Positions 54,301 to 64,000 of a stretch of DNA of 64,000 nt are shown piece by piece. Within the stretch, counting starts at the first letter, position 1. Each line of letters starts with the position of its first letter. The notes under the pieces were generated by a model, which was not told the origin of the DNA, did not search any database, and worked only from the letters and a program-made list of their open reading frames with translations. The translations under genes were made by a program, and so were the position numbers. Origin of the DNA: Tetradesmus obliquus (lineage: Eukaryota; Chlorophyta; Chlorophyceae; Sphaeropleales; Scenedesmaceae); contig CP126191.1 in the NCBI GenBank assembly GCA_030272155.1, positions 5,602,501 to 5,666,500 on the forward strand, written 5' to 3'.

Positions 54301-57300
54301 CCTGCACCACTGCCGCACAAACAGCGCCTGACATAAGATGATGTCATCAGTGCATGCAGGCTGATGTTTGGTGCTGGCTGCTGCTGTCACTAACGCTGCG
54401 CTTGCCTTGTATTATCTGCCGCCCACCAGGACCCCAACCAGCCCACCCAGTGGCTGTCAGACTTGTTCGACAAGTATGTGCCAGACACCATCTTCGAGAT
54501 GAAGAAGTCCTACAGGCACATCACACCGCTGTCCACCATGAACTTCGTCACCACGCTCACCAACATCCTGGAGGGTGTGCTCAAGCCAGAGAACCTTAGC
54601 AACAAGGCAGACCAGGCCCTGTTCGAGATGTACTTTGTGTTTGCGGCCATCTGGGCCTTTGGTGGCGCGCTGGTGGAGAAGGACGGCATTGATTACAGGC
54701 GCAACTTTGACAAGTGGTGGAAGCAAACCTGGACCACTGTGAAGCTGCCAGGTGCGAGTGGTCGCCGTACTTGTTGCCAGCAAAACGCAGGCGACCACTG
54801 GGTTGCCGCAATCAGGTGCAGTGATTAAGTCAGCAGCTCACCTGTTTACATCGGGAGAACCTTTGGCAGGAAAGCTGCACCATCATATGGTCTGCAGTAT
54901 TGACACCAGCCAGCCATGCTCACCCTGTGACGTGCCACATCTGTTGCCCTGCAGGCAAGGGCACTGTGTATGACTACCTGGTCAACCCCAAGACTGGCAA
55001 GTTCCAGCCCTGGGCTGAGCTGGTGATGGACGTGCAGTACGACAGCGCCAAGCCCATGAGCAGCATGTTTGTGCCCACAGCCGAGACCTCCTCGCTGCGC
55101 TTCTTCCTGGACATGATGGTGGACCTGCACAAGCCCATCATGTTTGTGGGAGGTGGGTTAGAGTGGCACCACATCGCTTACAACGTGTGGCAGTAATCTG
55201 TGGCAGGAGGTAGGTTAGAGTGGCAGCACCACGCTTACAACATCTGGCAGGATGGTGTTGTGAACACGCTACAATAACCACCCTGGAAAATCGTGTGAGA
55301 CTTGAAAACTACAAGCATGCTGCTCACGACTGTGTCGCAATGTGTGCATGCAGGTGCTGGTGTGGGCAAAACACAGCTGGTGAAGGGCAAGCTGGCATGC
55401 CTGCCGGAGGAGATGATGAGCCTAGGCATCAGCTTCAACTATTTCACAGACGTGGTGTCCTTCCAGAAGGTGAGGAAACACAGCCTAAGAGGCCATGAGC
55501 TGCAGGCAATATGACTGCGATTGCTTACGCGCAAGTTCCTTGCAGGAGCACGTCTGCCACCTCAGATGTGCATGCTCTGCTGCCTAGCCATAGATGGTGC
55601 ACTTGATTGAGTGTGGCATCAAACCACATGTGTGCTGGGTCCGCCACAGGTGCTGGAGTCGCCACTTGAGAAGAAGGCTGGAGTGAACTTTGGCCCGCCC
55701 GGCACCAAGCAGCTCATCTACTTTGTGGATGACTTGAACATGCCCAAGCTGGACCCTTACGAGACAGCGATGCCAATCAGCCTCATCCGCCAACACCTGG
55801 GCTGGGGACACTGGTGAGCAGCGCACCAGCACCATCTGCTGCCTGCAGGCTTCCAGCTGTGCTGTGTGCAACACCGTCAGAAGTGGGGTTATGCTTGTGC
55901 TTACGAATGTTCTGTCTGGCTCTTGCAGGTTTGACCGCCAGAAGCTGACACAGAGGAACATCAACAACACGCAGTATGTGGCGTGCATGAACCCAACCGC
56001 CGGCAGCTTCACCATCAACCCCAGGTTGCAGCGCCTCTTCTTCACCCTGGCTGTGGGCTTCCCAGGCCAGGACAGCCTGATGAAGATCTACGGCACGTTC
56101 CTGCAGGTGGGTGGCACAGCAGTGCATGGCCGCTGCAAGCGACATGGAGTGATAAGTGCTTGCATCAACTGCGCAATACTCACCGCAGCACACCATCTGT
56201 ATCTGCCTTACAAGCATGTCACATCACCTGTGCTTGTGGTGCTGCTGCTGCAGGGCCACCTGAAGAAGTTCAAGGAGGAGATCCAGGAGATGGGCACAAA
56301 GATTCTGCAGGCAGCACTGGCCCTGCACGACAGGGTCAGCAGCACGTTCAGGAAGACAGCAGTGAACTTCCACTATGAGTAAGCTTTGCCTCTGATCAGT
56401 TCAATGCTGCTGTGCGCTGCTGTACGGGCATAACCTTGCACTAACACAGCCATCAAAGTGAAGCAGCTGTCTCAAACATCAGGACCTGCTGGCTGAAGTG
56501 ACTGCAGCATGCATGGCAAGAACAGCAGCAAGCACTGCCGTTCATGTGATCTAAGCACCTGATGTGCCGACATGTGGCACCTGCCCTTCGCGCAGGTTCA
56601 CTGTGCGCCACCTGGCAAATGTGTTCCAAGGACTGCTGATGAGCACCCCCGACGTCGTGAACACAAGCACCAAGTGGGGCAAGCTGTGGCTGCATGAAAG
56701 CGAGCGCGTGTATGCAGACAGGCTGGTCTCCTTGCAGGTGAGCTGGATAAGTGCTACTAGTGACAGTGCTGCCTGTGCACTGGACTGTTCTGCCTGCTCC
56801 TGACCACCTGGTTTGACTGTGCATCTCTTGAGTGGCCGGCTGCTTTGCTGTGGTTGCTTGCATCTGATGTGACGTGCGCCTGATCTGGACTCTGCAGGAT
56901 CTTGACACCTACAACAAGGCAGCGGTGGCAATTGCCAAGAAGTATTTTGCCATCAACGACATTGATGACTACTACAAGAAGAAGGACGCCAGGCCGCTAA
57001 TCTTCTGCCACTTCGCACGCGGCTTGAGCGACAAGACATATGATGAGGTGTGTTGGCGCGGCATGTCAAAAAGCGCGGGAAGTGATGAGATGTGAAGCTA
57101 AAGTGGTATGTTCCAGCCAGGGCAGGGCCAGCACTGCGTCAAACAGCACACCAGCTGCCAGCAGCAACTTCTCACTCTGCCCTGCCTGCTTGGCTGGTCT
57201 GTGCAGGTACCTGACTACCAGCACATGTACAAGGTGCTAAATGAGGCACTGCTGGAGTACAACGAAACAAATGCCGTGATGAACCTGGTCTTATTTGAAG

Positions 57301-60300
57301 ATGCCATGAAGCATGTGGCACGCATCGCGCGCATCTGCAGCAGCCCTGGCGGCCATGCACTACTGGTGGGAGTTGGCGGAAGTGGCAAGCAGTCCCTGGC
57401 ACGGTGGGTATTGGCTGCATTCAGCAAGTGCAGCTACAGGATGGGGTTTAGTCGTACCGCATGTTGGCCATGTGCGCTGCTCTGCAGCAGGGTGGCATGT
57501 ACATGCAAGCCACAGGCGTTATTTGATTATGTGTGCTTGCTGCTCACACCTTGCATGCTTGCTGCCTTGTCCGCTGTTTTTCCAATGTCACCGCAGGCTT
57601 GCTGCGTACATCTGTGGTTACAGTACTGTGACTATCGTCATCAGTGGCAACTACAGCTTGAACAGCTTCCGCGAGGATCTGCAGAAGATGTACAAGCGCG
57701 CAGGCCTCAAGGGCGAAGGCCTGTTGTTCCTGTTCACTGACAGCCAAGTGGTGGATGAGCGCATGCTGGTGTATGTCAATGACCTGCTGGCAAGTGGAGA
57801 GATCCCAGACCTCTTTGCACAGGTACGTGTGTGGCATGTGGCCGTACGTTGCTGTACCTGCCTCTGCAGCTTGCTGGATGCACACAGTTCAGCCTTTGGT
57901 TTGGACCGCGTTTTGCTGGCGTGCCGCACCCAGGCATACCACAGGTGCTGTCACATGTACATAGATCAGCTGCTGAGCAGCGTGTACGCCTCTGCCTCTG
58001 CAGGAGGATCGTGATGAGATCATCAATGCCATCCGTGGCGAGACAAAGTCGCTGGGCCTGGTTGACACCCCAGAGAACTGCTGGGCCACCTTCATCAACA
58101 AGGTCAAGGCCAACTTGCATGTGGCTTTCACAGCCAGCCCAGTTGGTGAGGCCTTCAGGGTGCGCAGCCAACGCTTCCTGGCCACCATCAACAGCACAGT
58201 GATTGACTGGTTCCAGCCCTGGCCTGAGGTCAGCCTCCTGAGCGTGGCGCGCAAGTTCTTGGACGACATTGAGCTGGATTCGGAGGCCGTGCGCAACACT
58301 GTGGTAGAGTTCATGCCCTTCAGCTTCGCTGCTGTCAACAAGGTGGGTGGCAGTTGTGGCTAGCGTGTGCGGGCTTCTGCCATGTGCACTTGACGAGTTG
58401 CGGCTTTGTTTGTGCGCTAGTTGTTGCTTGCTTGCCGCAGGTCAATACACTTTAAGCTTGCTAAACATCTGTGCCTGTCTATGTTGCATGTCCATGTGTG
58501 CTGCTGCTGCGCTGCAGGCCAGCAAGGCCTTCTTTGAGGCCGAACGCCGGTACAACTACACCACCCCCAAGACGTTCCTGGAGCTGATCAAGCTGTACAA
58601 GAATGTGCTGACTGGCAAACGCAAGCAGACCCAGGAAGCTATTGATAGGTGTGTGTGTGCACTCGCGCTGGCATCAAGTAAACAAAGCATGCAGTGTGTG
58701 CTGCAGGCAGGTGCCATCTGTGCAAACATGTGAGCAGCTGGCAGGGGCAACCAGGGCCCCTGTACGTAACTGTGCGTGCCTGGTTGCACATGTACAGCAT
58801 GGCATGTGCGCATGGCAACTGTTTACTACCTGCCTGCCGCTGACACGCTGCTGCTGTTGAGCAGGCTTGAGAATGGCTTGCACAAGTTGCACAAAACGCA
58901 AAGCGAGGTGGATGTGTTGGTCGAGAACGCACGCGCCATGGCTATCGAGGTGGAGCAGAAGGTGGCAAATGCCAACGTCTTTGCTGAACAGGTAATGCTT
59001 CCGTGGGGTGTGTGTTCCTGTTGTGTTGCTTGGCAGGCGTGTTTGTGTACATGCAGTGCATCTGCAGGTGAAATAGCGTGCCTACTTTACATGCGGTATC
59101 CCCAACCAGTATGATTCTGCTGTCCTGGCTGCCACTGCAGGTCGGTGTGGAGAAGGAGAAGGTGAATGCGGAGAACGAGTCTGCCAAAGTGGAGGCTGAC
59201 AAATGTGCGGTCATTGCGCGTGAAGTCAGTGAGAAGCAGACAGTGTGTGAGCGGGAGCTGGCGGCAGCAGAGCCCCTGGTTGCGCAAGCTGAGGCAGCTC
59301 TGGACACCCTCAACAAGAAAGACCTGGGAGAGGCAAAGTCGCTCAAGAAGCCGCCTCCAGGTGGGCATGGTGCAGGATGGTTGTGTATGCGCTGAGGTTG
59401 TCTGTCACGCCAGAGCACACGGCTGTTCCAATGCTGCTGTCTGACCCGCAGCAGGGCGCGCTCCATGACAGGTAAGCGCTGGTAACCCACCGCAATGTGA
59501 AGGATGACTGCGCATGTACTGCTTGTGACAGTGCCCTGGATATCTTCGGCAACTGCATGCATGACATGGGACTTTCTGGGGGCTTTGTGTGTGCTTCATC
59601 TTCGGTTTTCATCATGACAACATGGTGTCTCAAGCCTGTTGTATATGCCAATTGTTGCTCAATCTGGTGTTTGCAGGTGTGGATGACATCACTGCGGTTG
59701 TGATCATCCTGCTGGAGGGCAACCCTAAGGACAAGAGCTGGGGCGCTGCCCAGAAGCTGATGAACAACGTGGACAAGTTCCTGGAGAGGCTCAGGGGCTA
59801 CAAGGGCATCATTGATCAAGGGCAGGTGCGCAGCAGCCAGCCACCAGACTTGCAGCAAAGCAGCGGCGCAGACAACGACATTTGTGCCTTGTGCGACAGC
59901 TACTTGGTCACTCATACTCATCCACTTATTCTCATGCTGCCGCTGCATGCTTGCTGCTGTGTATGTGTCTGCTGATGCTTACTTTCGTCTGCTGATTACA
60001 GCATCACACCTCTGCCTGTGTATCTTCTGTGTCCAGATTGCCCGCAAGACGGTGGAAGCTTGCCGCAGCTACCTTGAGCTGCCCCACTTCAACAAGGAAG
60101 TCATCTACAACAAGAGCAGGGCAGCAGCAGGCTTGTGTGAATGGGCAATCAACATTGTCAAGTACTACGATGTTGTGTCTGAAGTGGAGCCCAAGAGGCA
60201 GGAGTTGGCGGCAGCCAATGCCACACTGCAGGAGGCCAACACAACCCTTGCTGCTGTGCAGCAGAAGGTGCGACACCATCACAGCGCAAGTGCTTTTGTT

Positions 60301-63300
60301 TGGCACCCGCAGCTGGCCTGGAAGGGGCTGATGGCCGATGGATGGTGTTGCCTGGCAATTGTACGCCTTTGAGGTTGCAATCTTTACCAGTTGGTTGTGC
60401 GTGCCGTGTGTGTGTGTAGCTGCACTGCTTGTGCCGAGCGTTTGATGTCACTGCCCTCTTCTCTGCTGCAGGTGGCTGAGCTGAATGCCAAGGTCCAGGA
60501 GCTTGAGGCGCAGTTCAATGCTGCTGTGGAGGACAAGGAGGCAGCTATCAAAGAGAGCGAGCGCTGCCAGCTGAAACTGCAGCTGGCAAACAGGCTTATC
60601 AATGCCTTAGCATCTGAGGGTGAGTCCGCTTGGATCAACAGCACACCTAGCTTCTGTGTGTATGGTGGCTCTATGTGCAAGTATAACAGACAGCACTCGC
60701 CTTGCACTGCATTTGCCAGAGTTCAACATGCTTTGCTTTGCTCCCTGCACACAAATGCACTGACACCCCTGTTGGTGCCTTGCAGGTGAACGCTGGGCCA
60801 GGACTGTGGACACGCTGCGGCAGAACTATGATGTGGTGACTGGCGACATGTTGCTGGCATCTGCGTTTGTCTCGTACGCTGGACCCTTCACCAGCAAGTT
60901 CAGGGCTGGCCTGATCAAGGAGTGGATCAAGTTCCTGTCTGACAGGGGCATGCCAATGACAGAGGGCATCACCGGTGGGTGCATCTCTTCTGGAAAAGCA
61001 GCACTAAGCAGTAACTGAGCCCAGCACAGCCACTTGTGCATAGCTCTTGCTATGCATGCTCAACAGGCGCTGGTGGTGGGTGCCGCTATCCATGCTGCTA
61101 ACACACATATTCTGACTGCGTGTTTGCTGGTGCTGCCATGCGGCCCTGCAGATCCGCTGTCCCTACTGGTTGACAATGCGCTTGTTGCTAGCTGGGTGCG
61201 CCAGGGCCTGCCTTCTGACCCCACCAGCGTGCAGAACGGCACCATCCTCACCAACAGCGAGCGCTGGCCGCTGATGATGGACCCACAGCTGCAGGGTGTG
61301 GTCTGGATCAAGGAGCGCGAGAGCAAGAACAACCTGCAGGTCTGTGATCCAGCTCAAGCAGCAGCATTGACAGCAGCATTCTGCTGTTGGCAGCTGTACT
61401 GCTGCGCTGCCAGCAGCACAACGGGTCTCCTGTGACCTGTGTTCACTGGGTTGTAGATAGGTATTTATTATTGCCCATGGAGCATCACCACTGCAGCAGC
61501 CTTGCAAACGCTGATGCGTGCAATTGTTTTGGCTGCCATGCCTATCTGCGCAGGTCATCCGCATGGGCGCAGACAACATGATGACTGTGATGGAGCGCGC
61601 TGTTGAAAACGGCCACTCAGTTCTCATTGAGAACATGGGCGAGTCCATCGATGCAGTGCTCAACCCAGTGATCACAAGGTAGGTTTCCAGCAGCGTCACA
61701 TCTGTGCACAGCTTGCCCACAAGCTTAGCCTTGTCTGTGCTGGTAATACGATGCGAGCGGCGATGGCAGGGATTAAGCTAACACTCAACCGCCTGCCTGC
61801 CTGCATACCCCAGGTCCACATTCAAGAAGGGCCGCAACATGTATGTCAAGCTGGGTGACAAGGACGTCGAGTACAACAAGAACTTCAAGCTCTTCCTGCA
61901 CACCAAGCTGTCCAACCCGCACTACCCGCCAGAGATCCAGGCTGAGACCACGCTCATCAACTTCACAGTGACTGAGCAGGTACGCAGTGCTACGCAAGGT
62001 GAATCGAAAATCAGCATGTATGCGCTTGCCAGTGGCCTGGTTTTTCATGCACAGCTGGCCTAGGAAGCATCACCTGGTGCTTGGCACACCGGAGTTGTAA
62101 CACCTGTTACAAGCACTGCTTGTATGTGATGTGCTGTGTTTGTGCTCTGCCTGCAGGGTCTGGAGGACCAGCTGCTGGCTCTCGTGGTGAACAAGGAGCG
62201 GCCAGACCTTGAGGAGACAAAGACACAGCTGATCATCCAGAACACTGAGTTCACCATCAAGCTGAAGCAGCTGGAAGATGAGCTGTTGTACAAGCTGTCA
62301 ACAGCAGAGGGCGACATCACAGGTATGGTGCAGTCTGACTCTTCATGTGCCAGTCCGTGCTTGTGTTGGAGTCGCTGCATTTGCAGATGCATCAAACGCC
62401 ATCACCTCTGCGTGCATGCTGCAGCTGGCTGGAGGGCAGGAAATCTGCAGGTGCATGGCCTGGGCAAGGACTTCACCATGCATCCAGGTTCAAAGCACCG
62501 GCAGTGGCCACTTGATTGCACCTTCTTATCATCGCTTGCTACTGCGCCGCTGCAGAGGATGTGGCGCTGATTGAGTCCCTGGAAGAGTCCAAGCGGGTGG
62601 CCACGGAGATCAGCGAGAAGGTGGTGGAGGCGCGTGAGGCAGAGGGCGCCATCAACGAGAGCCGCAACAAGTACAGGACCGTGGCGGAGCGTGGAGCCAT
62701 GCTGTTCTTCCTGCTCAACAGCCTGAACAAGATCCACGCTTTCTACCAGTACAGCCTGAATGCGTTTGTCAGCGTGTTCTTGCGTGGCCTGGACTTGGCG
62801 CCTGGCGGCCCCAAGAAGAAGGAGCATGTGACGCTGCGGCAGCTGCAGAAGCGGCTGTCAGGCAATGCGGGCGACTTTGATGAGGTCATCAAGAAGGCCA
62901 AGCGCCAGAGCTCCAACGCGGGCGGCAAGCGCAGCAAGCGCACCACTGCCCAGTCTGGACATATGGGGCCAGGTAAACATGGCTGCGTGTGCCTCTATTT
63001 ACTTGTATTTACAAGTGTTTGGGCAGTCACTGCATGCAGCTATAACAGGACGCGCTTAAAGCAGACAACTGGTCATGCACTGTCAGCAGCCAGATGATTG
63101 CCATCAGCACACCAACAACAGCACACCTGTATTGCTAACAAGTATCCGATGTGCTGTGTGCCGCTGCCTGCTTGCGCCTCTCCCCAGGTGGCCTGCCTGC
63201 TCCCAGTATGAACGGCGAGGTCATCCAGGAAGAGGGCGAGGAGGAGTTTGACATGAGCCCAGACCAGCTGGAGGCGCGCATCATCTGCCTGCTGGACACC

Positions 63301-64000
63301 TGCACCTACACCGTGTTCAACTACACGCGCCGCGGCCTGTTTGACCGCGACAAGCTTATCGTGCTGACCCTGCTCACCTTCCAGATCCTGCTGCGGGGTG
63401 GCAAGGTCGATCCGCTGGAGTATGAGGCGCTGTGCAAGGGCGCTCGCAGCCCCGCGCCGCCTCTGATCACAGACGACCTCAGCAGGTGGATGACGGAGGT
63501 CCAGTGGGCGGCTGTGGATGCGCTGGCAGCAGTGCCAGGTGAGCTGGGAAGTGGCAGTTTGCGTGTTCAAGCAGCTGGAGTGGCCTATCCAAGCAACCAA
63601 GAATACAGGTGCCTGCTGCTTTTGCTGGCAGTGTGTGTGGAGCCTGTTGTGGTAGTCAACCTAATGTCGGTCATTTGGCAGCCCCATTGCTTGCTGTAGT
63701 CTGACAATCCGCATATGTGCTGTGCATGCTGTGTTGTGCACCTGCAGGCTTCAACAACTTGTCCAAGGACCTCGAGAAGAGCTCTGATGAGTGGTACAAC
63801 TGGTGCCTGCATGAGACACCAGAGCGCGTGCCAATGCCTGGCGACTGGTGCCGCAGCAGCGAGTTCAAGCAGCTGCTGCTGCTGAGAGCGCTGCGGCCGG
63901 ATCGTGTGACGAACGCCCTGCAGCGCTTCTGCGAGGCTGCCATGGGTGCCCGCTACATCAATCAAGAGGCGTTCAGCCCTGCTGTTGTGATGGAAGAGAG
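42303..64000 (+). CDS. ODA11: Outer-arm dynein alpha heavy chain (partial, runs off window)
   Basis: About 53 exons encode a flagellar dynein heavy chain motor from its start into AAA6. The N-terminus has kelch repeats, one filamin/IPT-like Ig block, then more kelch repeats, an arrangement diagnostic of the Chlamydomonas outer-arm alpha heavy chain (gene ODA11). The tail and linker follow, then AAA1 (GPAGTGKT at 51452-51475, CFDEFNRL), AAA2 (GPTGSGRT), AAA3 ([17 protein letters not shown]), AAA4 (GVGGSGKQ), stalk with microtubule-binding domain, and AAA5. The protein powers ciliary beating. The first complete exon begins at 42503 with SISWEEP; the start codon is probably a mini-exon ATG at 42303-42305 followed by GTCAGT, giving MSISWEEP, close to the remembered Chlamydomonas start. 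Two introns use GC donors. No break was found in the frame within the window. Confidence 0.93.
42503..44110 (+). other. Dynein alpha: first kelch block
   Basis: Exons 42503-42620, 42732-42856, 43073-43758 and 43977-44110. Kelch motifs [53 protein letters not shown] and [11 protein letters not shown], a near-complete beta propeller. A Ser/Asn-rich loop sits at about 43306-43356. Confidence 0.9.
44293..44933 (+). other. Dynein alpha: IPT/filamin-like Ig block
   Basis: One exon. IPT/TIG-like start ([17 protein letters not shown]), VQVRFGNTE, then a filamin-type repeat with [39 protein letters not shown] and the closing [13 protein letters not shown]. Confidence 0.88.
45141..46368 (+). other. 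Dynein alpha: second kelch block
   Basis: Exons 45141-45436, 45629-45794 and 45981-46368 with kelch motifs [45 protein letters not shown] and [12 protein letters not shown]. Confidence 0.85.
48605..48812 (+). other. GC-AG intron (after MEATK)
   Basis: Coding sequence ends AAG and the intron starts GCAAGG; the next exon opens at 48813 with [16 protein letters not shown] in phase. No usable GT donor joins these two conserved blocks. Confidence 0.75.
50249..50427 (+). other. GC-AG intron (after PLEDK)
   Basis: Exon ends AAG, intron starts GCAAGT and ends GCTGCAG; the next exon [16 protein letters not shown] is in phase. Confidence 0.78.
51393..52690 (+). other. Dynein alpha: AAA1 (main ATPase site)
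   Basis: Walker A GPAGTGKT (51452-51475), [20 protein letters not shown], Walker B CFDEFNRL at about 51778-51801, [14 protein letters not shown]. All expected hydrolysis residues are present. Confidence 0.92.
52909..54219 (+). other. Dynein alpha: AAA2, Walker A Lys replaced by Arg
   Basis: GPTGSGRT at 53103-53126 has Arg (CGC) where the Walker A lysine normally lies. [19 protein letters not shown] is the Walker B/sensor region, split by an intron. Confidence 0.88.
54430..56379 (+). other. Dynein alpha: AAA3
   Basis: The Walker [10 protein letters not shown] is split from its first Gly by an intron (exon ends 55152, next starts 55354). Walker [14 protein letters not shown] and the conserved [17 protein letters not shown] follow. 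Confidence 0.9.
55149..55250 (+). repeat. 45-bp direct repeat spanning a splice donor
   Basis: Two imperfect 45-bp copies (55149-55193 and 55206-55250) starting ggaggtgggttagag and ggaggtaggttagag. The first contains the real exon-intron junction of the AAA3 P-loop exon; the second therefore carries a duplicate donor-like sequence inside the intron. Confidence 0.85.
57208..58341 (+). other. Dynein alpha: AAA4
   Basis: Walker [13 protein letters not shown] near 57368-57403, split from [13 protein letters not shown] by an intron. The Walker B region [13 protein letters not shown] is degenerate, as is usual for AAA4. Confidence 0.9.
58519..60620 (+). other. Dynein alpha: stalk and microtubule-binding domain
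   Basis: Outgoing coiled coil ([20 protein letters not shown]), microtubule-binding domain ([60 protein letters not shown]) and returning coiled coil ([20 protein letters not shown]). The domain is spread over several exons and complete. Confidence 0.9.
60786..62324 (+). other. Dynein alpha: AAA5
   Basis: [88 protein letters not shown]. Typical AAA5 order with no break. Confidence 0.88.
62556..64000 (+). other. Dynein alpha: start of AAA6, cut by window end
   Basis: [40 protein letters not shown] and the region up to [15 protein letters not shown] at the window edge. A basic, Ser/Thr-rich insert ([19 protein letters not shown]) lies at about 62890-62950. Confidence 0.88.

Overview
The window is nuclear DNA of an intron-rich green alga that makes flagella. 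Evidence: about 53 exons of an outer-arm dynein alpha heavy chain with the Chlamydomonas-type kelch and filamin-like N-terminus, TGTAA (the chlorophyte polyadenylation signal) downstream of several stop codons, plant/algal protein families, and CAG/CTG triplet runs in exons and introns on both strands. Chlorophyceae (a Chlamydomonas or Scenedesmus relative) is the likely group; the species is not identifiable by eye. There are no bacterial operons, CRISPR arrays, rRNA genes or convincing tRNAs.

Layout. 1-6.6 kb is a retroelement nest: the 3' end of a non-LTR (LINE) element on the + strand, then a tandem array of five Penelope-like element (PLE) 3' fragments on the - strand, each carrying a hammerhead ribozyme. 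7.4-13.2 kb (-): a 15-exon, probably lipid-anchored GAF-PAS-kinase. 13.8-16.0 kb (-): short-form tRNase Z. 16.7-25.8 kb (+): a 20-exon LSD1-type histone demethylase (SWIRM, DEK_C, amine oxidase) whose reading frame continues into a Lys/Glu-rich linker, a TFIIS-N/Set2-like helical domain and an SRI domain. 26.5-29.6 kb (+): secreted two-domain fasciclin protein. 31.3-33.6 kb (-): SurE-like protein lacking its metal ligands. 34.0-35.5 kb (-): MORN-repeat protein. 36.0-37.2 kb (+): HAPSTR1/C16orf72-like protein. 38.4-40.4 kb (+): TMEM120. 40.3-42.0 kb (-): unidentified coiled-coil protein. 42.3-64.0 kb (+): dynein alpha heavy chain, running off the window in AAA6.

Splice models were built by hand with GT/GC-AG junctions and phase checks. 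They close without an internal stop for the kinase (767 aa), the LSD1 fusion (1411 aa), the fasciclin protein (477 aa), the SurE-like protein (476 aa) and the HAPSTR1-like protein (224 aa). The genes are unrelated neighbours, as is usual in algal nuclear genomes. The most unusual items are the LSD1-to-SRI fusion, the SurE pseudo-enzyme and the ribozyme-bearing PLE array.
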